A stretch of DNA of 64,000 bases from Azolla caroliniana (Eukaryota > Polypodiophyta), in assembly GCA_043228905.1 (NCBI GenBank), contig JBHGNT010000006.1, positions 13,764,001 through 13,828,000 on the forward strand, given 5' to 3'. Position numbers and translations under genes: made by a program. This document shows positions 10,325 to 21,989 of the stretch, one piece after another. Under the pieces are notes generated by a model that worked only from the letters and a program-made list of their open reading frames with translations, was not told the DNA's origin and searched no databases. Within the stretch, counting starts at the first letter, position 1, and every line of letters starts with the position of its first letter.

Positions 10325-13289
10325 CATGGCACGCCCGTGGGAAAGTGCCTTGCACTTCGAATCCACTCCCGGCCTCATTCTTCCTCCAAAATATCGAGCA
10401 CACTCTGCTCGATGGGGTCAAGTGGTGCTTCTTCCTCCAATTCCTGTTCCTTGCCTGCCTGGTCTCCGACCTACGGTTGGGTTGGCTGTTCCGTAAAAAT
10501 TTGCTGCTCCGGCTCTGCTTGATTCTGTGGTGCCGGTGCTTCCTCACCGCTCCGTCCGGGTTCTTCCTGTTCTCCCTCCGTTCCAGGCTCTGTTCTGTTA
10601 CCAGTGTCGCTTTCTCCGGTCTCGACTGGTCGGCTCGGTGCGCCTTCTTCCTCTGCTCTGGTGTCTTCCGGTCTCAGCTCTTCTTCTTCTCCGGCATCGG
10701 TCTGCTCCTGCTCTTCTTGATTTCCTTCGAACGGAAGTTCTTCTTCGGGTATTCCTTGTCGGGGTTGTTCGGTGTCGGTTGGTTCAACTTCAGCCGGTCG
10801 CTCTCCCTCACTTATAGTGATTGGCGTCGTTCTTCCCTTGGCTTCCTGTCGTAACCGGTCCTGCTCGTATTTCTCCAACTCCAACTGAGTTGCGAGCTGC
10901 CCGTCATCCAACCTCTCTACCAACCCTCGGATTTCTTTGAGATGTTCTTCCGCTAAAGCGTAGAAATCCTCCGACAATTCTTCCCGAATGGCGACGATAC
11001 TTTCTTCATCCATCTTGTAGAACTTGTCACCGGTCTTCCTCCGATTCTCGGCATCAGCTCGGAGTGTCTGCAGCTCGGCTGCCTGTTGTGACCACTCCTT
11101 CCATAGCTTTTCTGGACTTTCGTTGATGCTTGCCTGAGCTCGGGTACTCCAACCTGACATGATGAGCTTGATCCGGTCAACCCCCGCCTTAGCATGCGCA
11201 TAAGCTTCTTGCTTTTCCTTCCTTGCCCGTTTTATAATGTCGGCCATTATCTGAGCCTGGGCCTCGTAATCCGCTTTCTGCTTTTCATAGGTACTTTGCA
11301 GTTTGTTGATCGTGAAGGTCGATCTTTCCTTTTCTTCATTCCTGATCTTGGTCAGATCCAGCTTTTCCCGCCTTAGCGCCTCTAATTCCTTCCTTCTCTC
11401 TGTCGCTTGGGTTATTTCCGCCGACAATGCTTCCTTTTTGGCACTGACCTCATCCATTGTCTTAGCCAGGTCTAATCGGGTCTCTTTGAGCTGTTCTTTC
11501 AGCTTCTCTATTTGCCGGTCGTAGTCTGCTGCCCGTTTCTTGTTGTCCGACTCGGCCTGCTTGTGATCTCGGTAGAGACGGTCGAAATCCTCCGTCTTCT
11601 GCTTCAGGCGTCGGTTTGCCTGAGCTGAGCTCTTAACCGGTCATCCCGGTCCTTCTATTGTCGGAGTTCTTCCTGCAATCGTTCTATCTCCTGCTCGGCA
11701 TGTCGACGCAGTCGGTCCTTCTCCTTTTGCAGCTTCTCTTTTTCTTCTTGCAGTCGGTCATTAGTGGCTCGGCCTTTCCGGAGGCCTTCTTCCATTTTCC
11801 GTCTGTCGTCCTCCACCGCTTTCCGCTGCTCCCTTTCTTTTTCCCTTAATGCCTCGTGAGCTTTTAACTCCTCTCGTAAGGTTTCTATTATTTTTTCGGT
11901 CTCAGGGCCGGTTTGCAAGGCTACCGGTTCCGGTTGCTTCCTTGTTGTCCCGACCGGCTCGGTGACAACTTGTGCTTGTTGAATTCCTTCCCTTGCCTGC
12001 AACAGCTCCCCTTGCAATTCCTCGATCTGTGTTCGGAGCGCGACCAACTCCTGGGTTGTTGTATGCGTCAGATGTTGCCTACACGTTTCTCCTTCCTCTA
12101 ACTGGTCCGCTACTCCCGATAACTGCTCTGAAAGCCATCTAAGCCATTGTGGCTTTGTGCTTCCTGTGTCGGGGTAGCCTTGCTCACTTCTACTCCTTAA
12201 CTTAGGTTGTTTTTCCGGCCTTTTCTCTGGCTCCGGCGCTTGTTCATTCCTCTTCTCTGGGATGACCGGTTCTCTAAAGTCCGGCAAAACCGGTGTCGGT
12301 GCTGCTTCCCTCGGTACGGGTTCCGGTACTGCTTCCGCCTCGACTACTGGAGGTGGTCCTTGCGCCCTCTGCTGAGTTTTGTCAACTGGTGGAGCCGGTC
12401 CTTTCGCCCGTCTCTCCCGACCTTGTCTTGCTGGGAGTCTTACCAGTGGTTCGGATGAGTCTTCTATTTCAGCTTCCTCCTCCGGTGCGGCTACCAGACG
12501 GACCTTTTGTATAAAGACCTCTGGTTCCGGTTCCGGCCGTCGCAGCGTTATATTGATTGGTTTGAGCGCTACTGGTTCCTCCTCGGCCGATTTCCCTTTG
12601 CCTTTTCCTGTCAGTTTTGCCTTTGTTGCCGGTTCCTGTTGCTGTCGGGATGGTCCTTCCCCCCGCTGTTCTGCTTCTTCCTGGGTCCATCCGGGGGTGT
12701 GTTTCTCCAGGATATGTCGGCGCTTTGTGACCTTTTTCGGCGTCGTCTCCTGCTGACCTCTTTTCTTTTGTTTGATGGGGAGCGCCGGTGGGACTAACAC
12801 CATTAGCCATTGTGCTATCCCGGCCCATGGCTTTTTTCCTTCCACAAGGTTCTTGATGGCCTCCTTCAATCCTTTGATTATGAAATGGAGCCAGTCCACT
12901 TGTAATCCTTCGTACGTTGCAATTAAGAACGCTGCCCGGTACCTGGCTATGGCCGGGGGACGAGGATTCACGAATCCGTATTCCATCATGGCGCGGGCCA
13001 CTTCTCCGAACAGCAGGTTCTCTCCGCCCTGTGTTCGGTACGCCTTGCTGCTGATAGAAGACTCACCGAAATATTCGAACAGGATTTCACTTGAAGGGTT
13101 TTCGATTGTTTGAAGTCCTCCTGCTTTTATCCCCGTGAGCGCCTGCACCGCTCCTTCCGTGATTTCTGATAAATCAATCGATGCTGCCGCCTGCTCTGGT
13201 TCTGCGTGTGGTGGACCGTCGGCGATCCACAACAATCCTTTTAACCCGTTCTCCCTCATCCATTGGCGTGCCTCCTCCGACAGTGCCAT
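10257..13289 (-). pseudogene. additional 3' ORF (aORF) of the Tat-like element: globular head plus long coiled coil
   Basis: It starts at ATG 13,289 (MALSEEARQWMRENGLKG). Residues 1-170 look globular (LHFIIKGLKEAIKNLVEGKKPWAGIAQWLMV). About 170-350 is Pro/Glu-rich, and long heptad-rich coiled coils follow (EEKEKLQKEKDRLRRHAEQE). A TAG near 11,652 and a frameshift before 11,457 interrupt the frame. The continuation (MDEVSAKKEALSAEITQ) carries a block with QAAEL, RAD.ENR and FYK.DEES, then an acidic tail. The same block recurs in the family-Q ORFs at 42,441 and 52,500. Tat/Ogre elements are known to carry extra ORFs of unclear role; function here is unknown. Confidence 0.75.
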
Positions 13290-13689
13290 TGGTTCGACTT
13301 CTTCTTCTGTTGTCTGTTATTCGGGATCGGGCTGTGTGTGCGCTGTGCGTCGGATCGCTCTTCTGTGCTTCTGCGCCTGTGTGTAGGAAAATTCGTAAAA
13401 AGTAAGTCCTTCGCAGGCCTGTGTCTTATATAGTGGCTTTTGCCTCGAGCCGCCCTTTTTCATCTCCCGCGCATGTTCATCTCCCGCCATAATTAGTATG
13501 TCCTTTCTTGCTTGCCGCGTGTGAGTGCCCACGTTCCATGCTTTAAATAGCAAGTACGCGCACGTCCTTCTTTACTGCATGGCGCCTCTTCGTTGCATGG
13601 TGGCGCTCCCACCTCTTGTGATCTCCCCATCACTACTATGATTTTTTTATTTTTATTTTTATTTATTTTTTCTGTTTTTTTGGACCACG
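13290..13689 (-). other. spacer between integrase and aORF, no gene seen
   Basis: About 400 bp without a coding frame continuing from either side. It contains a T-rich stretch with TTTTA repeats (13,645-13,685). In the sense orientation this A-rich segment directly follows the integrase stop and precedes the aORF start, so a subgenomic promoter or splice acceptor could lie here. I see no specific motif. Confidence 0.5.
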
Positions 13690-15507
13690 TCATTTTCTGG
13701 TCCCCCCCGATTTGTTCGGGTCGGTTCGTGCTGATACCGGATCCTTCTGTCGGTTTTCCGGGATAGTCTTTGTCAGTATCGGTGTCGGTTCTTCCTCGGT
13801 CCGGATATCTGCAACAGCGTCTGTCGGTGTCGGTTCCTCCTCGGTCCGGATATCTTCAGCAGCGTCTGTCGGTCTCGGTTCCACATCTTGCCGGACTTCC
13901 GGGTTTTGCTTGAATGGGTTGGCTGGCATATTCCCCTTATACGGCTTTAGCCGAAACCCATTTGCCCACTTACCGATGACATCTCCAGACAACGTGCCGA
14001 GCTGATATGACCCATTGTACTCCTTGGTGATCCAGAACGGTCCGGTCCACCGAAACCGCAACTTTCCCGGCATGTTCCCCATCCGTGTCTGGAATAGTAG
14101 CACCGGTTTCCCGACTTCAAACTCCTTTTCGTTGCCACGCCGGTGTCGGTCCACGAAAGCTTTTCTCCTCCTTTGCTCCAGTTCGAGTTGTAGTAAGCTG
14201 GCTATTCGGTTTTCTTCTAATTCCAACAATGTCGCCAGCCGGATTCGTTCGGACTCCTTCTCACTTAAGCGCTCCTTTACCTGGATCCGTAAGCTGGGGA
14301 TCTGGAACTCTACCGGCATGACCGCTTCTAAACCGAATGCTAGTCGGAACGGGGTAGTCCGGATGCTGGTTTTGTACGTTGTTCGGTACGCCCATAGCGC
14401 GCTTTGCAATTTCGTATCCCAGTCGGTCTGGTTCTCGTTGACGATTTTTCGTAGGATGTTCTGCAGAGTTTTGTTCGTTGATTCCGCTAGTCCATTGGCT
14501 TGAGGGTAGTAGGGAGTACTCCTTTTATCTACCACCGCGTAAAATGACGTCAGGCTTTCTACTACCTGCTCGAGAAAATGTCCTCCTAGGTCACTTATAA
14601 GCTCAATCGGGCATCCATACCGGCACCATATGCACTCGTACAGAAACTTTGTCGTGGACGCGGCGGTGTTGTCCCGTAAGGCCTTTGCTTCTACCCATTT
14701 GGTGCAATAGTCGGTCGCCACTATGACATACCGATTTCCGGTTCGCATTGCCGGTGGCTTGAAGGGACCGACAAAGTCCAAACCCCACTTTTGAAACGGT
14801 TCCAATGGCAAGACCGGGTGGTGTGGCATCCGAGCCTGCTCCGTGGGTTGGCCCAGTCGTTGACACAAATCGCATTCTCTGCTATACTTCACGGCATCTT
14901 TTAGGGTGGTGGGCCACCACAGTCCGCTCTGCCATATTTTCCAAGCGGTTGCATCGCCGGCATAATGCCCTCCGGCAATTCCACAGTGGGCTTCCCTGAG
15001 GATTAAATCCTTCTCATCGCTCCACACTGCTCGTCTCCAGATGCCATCTGCCCCCTTGTGATAGAGGCTATCTCCAACCAAGCAGAAATGTCTGCTTCTT
15101 ACTGCTACCCTTTTCCTTTCATCGCGGTCCATGTTCTCCGGGGGTACTCCGGTGCTCAGGAACTGATGCATCTCAGTTAGCCACGTGTCTTCATCGGCTA
15201 CCGTTGCATCCGTTTCCGGTTTCGTCGTGATCCGGAACAACTCGATGTCGGGGAACTCATCCTGGACGCCGTCCCCTGCTTCTCCGGATTCGAGTCTGCT
15301 TAGGTAGTCCGCTACCGCATGCTGTGCCCCGAGTCGGTGGAAAATGTCGAATTCAAATTCCTGTAACAGCAGTGTCCATCGTGCAATTTTTCCCGTCAGG
15401 GATGCCTTCGAGACTAGGTAGAGTAGTGCCGAATGGTCGATATGGAAGGAAAATTTCCTTCCGAGCAGATAGTGCCTGTACTTTGTGACACTATACACTA
15501 TTCCCAA
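13690..15507 (-). CDS. RNase H C-terminus and integrase of the Tat-like element
   Basis: A 605-codon open frame. The RNase H end is near the start (IVYSVTKYRHYLLG, HIDHSALLYLVSK). Then come the integrase HHCC zinc region (AHCGIAGGHYAGD...CDLCQRLGQPT) and the catalytic core with GLDFVGPF, LISDLGGHF and GLAESTNKTL. The last D and E are separated by 35 residues, as expected of D,D35E. Near the C-terminus DIRTEEEPTPTDA-type units repeat in tandem (about 13,790-13,880). Its frame is continuous with the upstream RT apart from a stop at about 15,569, so it was part of one polyprotein. Confidence 0.9.
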   Translation of the reverse strand: MGIVYSVTKYRHYLLGRKFSFHIDHSALLYLVSKASLTGKIARWTLLLQEFEFDIFHRLGAQHAVADYLSRLESGEAGDGVQDEFPDIELFRITTKPETDATVADEDTWLTEMHQFLSTGVPPENMDRDERKRVAVRSRHFCLVGDSLYHKGADGIWRRAVWSDEKDLILREAHCGIAGGHYAGDATAWKIWQSGLWWPTTLKDAVKYSRECDLCQRLGQPTEQARMPHHPVLPLEPFQKWGLDFVGPFKPPAMRTGNRYVIVATDYCTKWVEAKALRDNTAASTTKFLYECIWCRYGCPIELISDLGGHFLEQVVESLTSFYAVVDKRSTPYYPQANGLAESTNKTLQNILRKIVNENQTDWDTKLQSALWAYRTTYKTSIRTTPFRLAFGLEAVMPVEFQIPSLRIQVKERLSEKESERIRLATLLELEENRIASLLQLELEQRRRKAFVDRHRRGNEKEFEVGKPVLLFQTRMGNMPGKLRFRWTGPFWITKEYNGSYQLGTLSGDVIGKWANGFRLKPYKGNMPANPFKQNPEVRQDVEPRPTDAAEDIRTEEEPTPTDAVADIRTEEEPTPILTKTIPENRQKDPVSARTDPNKSGGTRK

Positions 15508-15567
15508 TGCCTCGCGTTCCGTCGTAGAGTAGTTCCATTCGGCTTTTGAGAGTTTCCGGCTTGTGTA

Positions 15568-16594
15568 TTACACCGGTCGGTACCATTTCGGCTCCGTGAG
15601 TTGCATCAGAACGCTGCCGATTGCTACGTCCGACGCGTCGACGAAGACGGGAAAGCTTTTACTCCAATCCGGCGGTTGCACCACCGGAGCTTGCGACAGC
15701 ATAACCTTCAACGCTTGGTAGGCTTCCTCCTCCGTCTCCGCCCATAGGAAGGGTACCCTGTGTACGGCGGTATGGAATGGTGTAGGGAAGTCTGCGAGGT
15801 GCCATATCATCCGGCTATGCCACCTTATTTGGCCCAGGAACCGGCTTAAAGCCTTTGCGTTATTTGGTGCTGGTGCCTCGAGAATCGCCTTGACTTTATC
15901 CGGATCTACCGCGATTCCTTCCTTACTCACCACGTGCCCTAGTAAGTTGCCGCTTGCCACTCCAAAGACGCACTTGGCCGGGTTCAGGCTCAATCGGTAC
16001 TCGCGGCACTTCTCCAAGCACAGCCGGAGGTGATTGAGATGCTCTCCGTGCCGGCTGTAGACCGCGAAATCGTCAAGGAAGACCTGCATAAAACCGGGGA
16101 TATATTCCCCGAAAATTTCCATTATTATCCTTTGAAAGGTCGCTGGAGCCGTCTTTAGTCCGAACATCCTCACGACCGCGATGAACACTCCCCATTCCGT
16201 AACGAACGTTGTCTTCTCCTGGTCGGCCGGGTTCATTCGTATTTGGTTGTAGCCGCTAAATCCATCCAGGAAGCTGTAAACTTCGTGGCCGGGTACCGCA
16301 TCTAACACCCCGTCCGTAAATGGTAGTGGAAACGCATCGGTCACTGTTGCAGCATTTAGTTTGTGGTAGTCCACGCATTTTGTCGTTCTTTTTCGGGACC
16401 ACCACTATCGGACTCAGCCAGGTTGCCTGCTTGACCGGTCGGATAAATCCGACCCGGAGGAGCTTATCAATCTCCTCCTTCACCTTCGCCGCATAATTCG
16501 GATTCAGCCCTTGCATGTCTTCGTACGACCACGCGAACACATCCTTGAAGTCTGTTAATAATGCTACCATTGCCTTCTTTTCTTCCTTCGGCAA
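15568..16594 (-). pseudogene. reverse transcriptase of the Tat-like element
   Basis: The frame begins with DFKDVFAWSYEDMQGLNP and WLSPIVVVPKKN (16,594-16,390), then one frameshift. The palm follows, with DYHKLNAATVTDAFPLP, FLDGFSGYNQI and the catalytic VFLDDFAVYS (about 16,045-16,075). LSRFLGQIRWHSR marks the connection, and RNase H starts (FPVFVDASDVAIG) before a TAA at about 15,569. The FLDD form of YxDD is found in some Tat-type RTs. Two lesions only, so decay is mild. Confidence 0.88.
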
Positions 16595-16819
16595 TTCCTT
16601 TGCGACATTTACCGGTCGGGGCTTGTCTATTGTCGGTCCACCTCCTCTAGTTGGGATGCTTTTACCCTCTGGGATATCGTCATTTCCCTCTCTAGGGATT
16701 CCTACGCTTGTCGCAGTTCCCGGATCGCCGCTTGGTCCGGTTCGTCCCGCGTCGTAATGTACGGTTCTACTACCGCCGGGATATCCACCTCAAATAGTGG
16801 GACGATTCGTGGGTGTTCC

Positions 16820-18070
16820 TCAAGGTACCGCTCGACTTCCTCGTTCGGTAATCCCTCCAACATGTTGATGCTTTCCCGCATACAATGGAGTTGCTTCCTT
16901 ACTGGCGATCACCCGTGGTTGTGTCGTTACTCGTACCTTTGTTTTCCCTCGCCGGAATATGATCATGTTCTTTTGCCAGTTCTGCTTGATATGCGCCGTT
17001 CGCAGCCATGGTCGTCCTAGCAGTAGGGGGTACGCGCCTTGTACATTGAGCTGCAACACCACGACCGATATCCGGAATACGTGGCCTCCGATCGTTACTT
17101 CCAAATCCGGGATAAGCCCGGTCGGTCGGACTAAGCTGGTATCCGCCATGCGTAACCAGAAGGGGCATGGTTCCCATTCCCGGATGCCCAGGTTATCGCA
17201 TGTCTGTCGGCTGATGACATTTACCCCGGAGCCTCCGTCAATAATCGTTCCAGCAATTTCCTTTCCTTTCACGATTGCCGTGATCGCCGGGCTACTTGTA
17301 TCGACCACCGCTGGTCCTTCCTCCGAGTTGGAGAAGAATGCCGGTGCTGGCGTCGGCTTCGGTTTGCTCATGGATGCCTGTAAGTCTGCCGTAAACCGTG
17401 GCACCAACTCTAGTAGCCGTGCTAACGGCAACACGATTTGACAGTCCTGTAGCGCTTGCCACGTCGGGTTTTCTCCTGGCTGTATGATTTCTTCGTCTTT
17501 TGGCATATTTTGGTCTCTTACTTCTGCCGCATTCTGTTCATTGGCCTCCTTGATCCATTGCGCCGCTTGTTTTCTGATTGCCTCCTGGGCTTCCCACTCG
17601 GCGGTCTTTCCCTTTGATCGGGTTGTGACCTGCTGTACTTCTGTTATTTCGGCTGTAACCATGTTGACTGCCGGCTGCTTGTCATTGGTTTTGCTTGGGC
17701 ATTGGTTACTATAATGGCCTTCCTTACGGCAGTAATAACAGTACACCTTGTGACTGTTGCTCATTTCTCCTTTGTCCCCGGTTTGGAGGGTGGGTATGCT
17801 TCGGCGGTCGTCTTCGGTTTTTCGGTTATCCGGTACCGATACCGGATTGTCATTCCTTGCTGCCTCCCGACGTTCCTCTCTTTGGAAAAATCCCTTGTCG
17901 CCTCTCTTCTCTGCGTCGTTCGTATTCCGGGGATTCGTCTCGGTCGTACCGGTCCTGGGGGTAGCTATCTCTGCGTTTCTCCTCTCGGTCATAGTTATCG
18001 CGTCTTCTATCAGCGTATCTGTTACTGTGTTCACGTTGGTAGCGGTCGTCTCTCCGGAATCGATCCTCAT
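16820..18070 (-). CDS. nucleocapsid zinc knuckle and aspartic protease of the Tat-like element
   Basis: A 416-codon open frame. Near residue 115 is the knuckle CYYCRKEGHYSNQC, and near residue 275-290 the protease motif GTIIDGGSGVNVISRQ. Here the usual D-S/T-G is D-G-G, a form also seen in the family-Q copy (22,310). The protease core continues (PLLLGRPWLRTAHIKQNW). In the family the protease matures Gag and Pol. The frame is preceded by gag with a frameshift near 18,070-18,100. Confidence 0.85.
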   Translation of the reverse strand: MRIDSGETTATNVNTVTDTLIEDAITMTERRNAEIATPRTGTTETNPRNTNDAEKRGDKGFFQREERREAARNDNPVSVPDNRKTEDDRRSIPTLQTGDKGEMSNSHKVYCYYCRKEGHYSNQCPSKTNDKQPAVNMVTAEITEVQQVTTRSKGKTAEWEAQEAIRKQAAQWIKEANEQNAAEVRDQNMPKDEEIIQPGENPTWQALQDCQIVLPLARLLELVPRFTADLQASMSKPKPTPAPAFFSNSEEGPAVVDTSSPAITAIVKGKEIAGTIIDGGSGVNVISRQTCDNLGIREWEPCPFWLRMADTSLVRPTGLIPDLEVTIGGHVFRISVVVLQLNVQGAYPLLLGRPWLRTAHIKQNWQKNMIIFRRGKTKVRVTTQPRVIASKEATPLYAGKHQHVGGITERGSRAVP

Positions 18071-19463
18071 CCGGGTTCTGATTGCGCAGTTCTATGTGTC
18101 GAACCGGTGCTGCCTGCCGATTTAACAGGTTATATTCGCATCGGTCCGTTGTATGGGCTCAAGAGTTGCAGATCATACATTGTGTCCGCAGGGTGCAGTC
18201 TACTGTTGAGTGGCCCGAATTTAGGCATGTTGTGCATTGTAAGGCCTGTCGGAACCTCAGGTCTTCCTCCTTCGGGAGTGCCCGGTGTAACATCCCCATC
18301 GACAAGAGGGAGCTAGTCTTCTCCATTTCTAAGACCCGATCAATAACTTGGTCCATTGTGCTGGTGTAGAAATCAAGGACTCCGCACATTGTTCGAAGTG
18401 GCTCTTTCAGCGCGGCCAAAAAGACTGCTTTGGCTTCGTCTTCGGGTGGTGCTCTCGTCAGTTGGTTGTGCAGGGTCTGAAACCGAATGATGAATTGTGG
18501 CACAGTCTCGTTCTCTTCCTACCGGGTGGTGTAGAACTGCCCGACCAATTCCCTTTGCTCAACTTGTCTGTGAAAAAGCCTGAGGAATTTGGCCTTCAAG
18601 GCATCGAATGTGGCAAAGCTGGCCGGTAAGTGCTTTGTGTGCCATCGGGCTGCCGGTCCTTCTAAGGTCATGCCGAATTCGGCGACTTTGGATCGTTCGG
18701 CTTCGGGCTCCGTCAGTCTTTGGGAGACATGGTTGGCTTCCCATGTTTGGAGGAATGCGTACACGTGTGCCTCCGCGTCGGGCTCATCCCGGTACTTTGG
18801 GTATGGGTACGGCATCGTGTCGTCCAATTGACTCTCTTGCTTTCTCCGCTCTCTGTCCGCTGTTGGCGTCGGTGTGAGAACCTTTGGTTCCTCCGCGGTT
18901 GGTGCCGGTATCCGCTCCTTCAGTTCCTCTGCGGGTGTTGCCGGTGTCCGGTCCTTTGGTTCCTCCGCGGGTGTTGTAGGTATCCGCTCCTTCGGTTCCT
19001 TCGCGGGTGTAGTCGGTATCCCGTCAGCCTCCCTCGGCGATTGCTGGTCACCGAACTCCAAGGTTATTTCTTCCTCTGGCTCCAGTGTTACTGAGTCTTC
19101 CGACCCCTCTTCCCCCGGGTCGTTTGGTGTGTCGTGGCTGCTTTTATACCGGGACGCAACGCTTCCGTCGCTTTCCGACTCCGCCTCAAGTGTTGCGAAT
19201 GCTTCTGAGTCCCCGTCGCCCCCGGCGAGCGTCTGTAGTATCGTTTCCGCCTCTTGCAGGCTTGTTATGCTACTGCCTTCGTCGGGGACTTGCAGAACCC
19301 GGAACTGCAGTGCTTCTTCTGCGACTCTCCGAAGAGTTCTGGAGAATGACCGATCTCGCCGGATCTCGTCGACGACTTGCTGCAGGGCTTCCCGTCGTTT
19401 CTCTCGTTCGGTGTATCGTCTCCCTCGTTCGGTGATGTGGTCATCGTTTGGTCTAGACATCCA
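18071..19463 (-). pseudogene. gag of the Tat-like element
   Basis: ATG at 19,463 (MSRPNDDHITERGRRYTERE) is chosen because it lies just inside the 5' LTR and leader and starts the homologous block. The N-terminal half is acidic with three near-identical TPAEE/KER repeats (about 18,880-19,010). The retrotransposon Gag domain follows (AHVYAFLQTWEANH, ARWHTKHLPASF). Then a tandem pair of zinc modules appears, CTTCLNSGHSTVDC and CMICNS.AHTTDRC. Stops occur at about 18,519 and inside the second module. The same pair is in family Q. Confidence 0.85.
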
Positions 19464-19512
19464 TCCCCCGGTTGTCCTCTGCACTTTGCAGGAATCGTGG
19501 TCGCCAAAATAG

Positions 19513-19903
19513 TGTTGTCTGCCTGGCCGGACTAGCCTCAACACAGGTGTCTATCCGACACTTCTCCAATGGGGTGGTAAGGATTGGATGCTAGGTTACA
19601 CGCGTAAGATGATTACAATTAAGCACAGACGGTAAAAAAATACAGAGATACAGATAAACACACAATAATTCTATTTGTATTACTTCCGTCAAAACCTTTA
19701 CAAATCATCGGATCCTTTTATAGGCATCCGGCAGGGTTACAATCGGTGCGCTTAGGCAACCGGCATCCAAATCGGTCCGGATCCGGATCGGTACAACTGT
19801 ACCGGATCCGTCCCTCTGAATAATAATTATACTATTATTTACTTCCTATTATCCGATCCGACTCCGCCTTCCCACTTGTTCTTGCTCTTCTGACCGGTCA
19901 ACA
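19513..19903 (-). repeat. 5' LTR of the Tat-like element
   Basis: 391 bp, paired with 9934-10,324. On the minus strand the LTR is followed by CTATTTTGGCGACCACG; TGGCGACC may be the tRNA primer-binding site, offset by five bases from the LTR edge. Confidence 0.93.
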
Positions 19904-19908
19904 AACAT

Positions 19909-21985
19909 GGTCTTTATGCAAAGTTGGAAAAATGTAGTTTCGGGTGCAACCAGGTGGAATTTCTCGCCTATGTCATTTCCTCAAAAGGCATCTCCTTGGA
20001 CCTAGCTAAGATCAAAATGGTGGTAGGATGGCAGACTCCGCGTTCAGTGCGGGATGTACAATACTTTCTAGGCTTTGGCAGTTTTTACCGGAAGTTTATA
20101 AAGGATTACTCAAAGCTCGTTTTGCCTCTTACACAACTTACTAGGAAGGGACAATCGTTCGTTTGGTCTAAAGAAGCGGACATGGCTTTTGAGAATCTTA
20201 AACAGGCATTTACATCGGCTCCGATTCTAGCTCACGTTGATGTAGAAAAACCATTCATCATTGAAGCGGACGCATCGGATTTTGCATTGGGGAGCATTCT
20301 ATCACAACGAGGTAATGATGAAAAGCTACATCCTGTGGCTTTTCACTCACGCAAGTTTGACACCGTTGAAATCAACTACGAAATTCATGATAAAGAGCTA
20401 TTGGCTATAGTGGACTCTTTTATGCAATGGAGGCATTTTCTAGAGGGATCTTCTCATCAAGTCACTGTATTCAGTGACCACAAAAACCTCGCCTATTTTC
20501 AAAACGCTCGTGTGTTAAATCGACGTCAAGCTCGGTGGGCCCATTTTCTCACGTGTTTCAACTTCAAGATTACATATCGACCTAGGAAGCAGATGCATTA
20601 TCACGGCGTTCGTACCGAGCACCACGTCCCAACGAGCCAGCTTTCGATAACCAAAAGCAAGTAATCTTGGGACCGGCACGACTGCAAGCAACACAAGTCT
20701 TTGGCATGCCCATGGATTCCCACGTTATCAATATCATACGTGTGGACCCGAAGACAGATGCTTTCACCCAAGCTATACTAGCACAAATTGATCCCTCTCG
20801 AGCGTCGTGTTCACAGTCGCAACCACCAGGTACGGACTATCGGCAATTCAAATACCATGATGGATTACTCTTCTTTAAAGAACTTTTGTATGTTCCTAAT
20901 GGTTCTTGCGGCCTTCGAGTATTACAAAACTGTCATGACACATATACAACTGGGCATTTTGGTAGTACTAAAACATTAGATTTAGTACAACGATCATTCT
21001 GGTGGCCCCATATGCGACAATTTGTTGAAGATTTTGTTCGGACTTGTGATATATGTTGGAGAGCGAAAATGCCAAGGCATCATCCATATGGTTCCATCAC
21101 CAATTCCAAGCAAGTCGTGGCAATCCATTGCTCTAGACTTCATCACAGATCTTCCTGTCTCTAAGGGGTTCAATGCGATTCTAACAGTGGTAGATCGATA
21201 TACGAAGATGGCTCATTTCTTGCCATGTACTAAGGAAATCTCCAGTGAAGACACCGCCGAAATTGTCATGCGTGAAGTATGTCGGCACCATGGACTTCCC
21301 GATAGTATCATCAGCGACCGTGAACCCCAGTTCGTGTCAAAATTCTGGAAGCACCTTTTCAAAATGCTCAAGGTCACTTGTAACCTCTCCTCCGGCTACC
21401 ACCCACAAACCGACAGCCAAGCCGAACGAACCAATCAAACGTTGGAGCAGTATCTGTGGTGCTTTCTTAGCTATCATGAGGATGACTGGGCATATATTCT
21501 CCACGTCGCCGAATTTGCCTATAATAAATCTATCCACGCATCGACTAAAGTTACACCATTTTATGCTTCTACAGAATGTCACCCCTGGTGTTGTGTACTT
21601 GAAACCCCCGAGCTGTCCACAAATCCTTGCGCTGAGGATCGTTTGGAGTGGTTACGCAAGATACAAGCGGATTTATCTACTCATCTCCAACAAGCTCAAC
21701 AAACATACAAGGTTTTGTTGGGATTTACGGTTGATTCGCAACAGGTTTATGCAGATCGTCATCGACTCCCATCCAATTTTAACATTGGAGATCGGGTATG
21801 GCTACTACGATGACACATCAGGACTACTCGCCCATGCGAGAAGTTGGATTATCAGCGATTAGGTCCTTTCCGTATTATAGGAAAGATTAATGATGTCGCT
21901 TTTCGTCTCGATCTACCTCTGCAACTTCGGATACATCTGGTGTTTCATAGTTCTCTCCTCGAACCGTATCAAGAGAGCACCATCC
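19909..21985 (+). pseudogene. chromovirus A pol, right part (RT end, RNase H, integrase)
   Basis: The RT frame resumes with YAKLEKCSFGCNQVEF, then RNase H ([31 protein letters not shown]). The integrase has a zinc region (HCSRL region, CDICWRAKMPRH) and core motifs LDFITDLPVSKGF, ISDREPQF and [11 protein letters not shown], with D-35-E spacing intact. Frameshifts occur near 20,590, 20,665, 21,100 and 21,811. It ends in SLLEPYQES at 21,985 with CATCC; the next codons (IP...PPPPIELEDGP) are found on the minus strand starting at 42,106. Confidence 0.88.
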
Positions 21986-21989
21986 TGTT

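Larger units (their letters stand above)
9934..19903 (-). mobile_element. complete Tat/Athila-like gypsy element with an extra 3' ORF
   Basis: The two LTRs are 391 bp each (9934-10,324 and 19,513-19,903) and the 5-bp target duplication AACAT is perfect (9929-9933, 19,904-19,908). In minus-strand order the element holds gag, a nucleocapsid/protease segment, RT-RNase H, integrase, a 400-bp spacer and a long coiled-coil ORF ending near the 3' LTR. A handful of stops and frameshifts disable it. It sits in the RT of chromovirus A and is younger than that element. Partial copies occur at 1-574 and 49,503-50,434. Confidence 0.95.
7043..21985 (+). mobile_element. chromovirus A (Ty3/gypsy, self-priming), 5' and middle parts
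   Basis: This comprises the 5' LTR, PBS, gag, and pol interrupted at 9933 by the Tat-like element and continued from 19,909 to 21,985. It was inserted into LTR C: the left flank is GAGGC (7038-7042). Its 3' end (chromodomain, PPT, 3' LTR followed by the same GAGGC, in reverse) is at 41,401-42,106. The coding sequence is closest to chromovirus B in this window. Several C-to-T type stop codons disable it. Confidence 0.88.

Noticed and set aside
10337-13405. Long plus-strand frames rich in Leu, Ser and Phe
   Set aside because: Antisense shadows of the minus-strand coiled-coil ORF, produced by its Glu/Lys/Arg-rich codons.
17695-19512. Plus-strand open frames of 90-212 codons
   Set aside because: Antisense shadows of Tat-like gag, which has verified zinc and Gag motifs on the minus strand.
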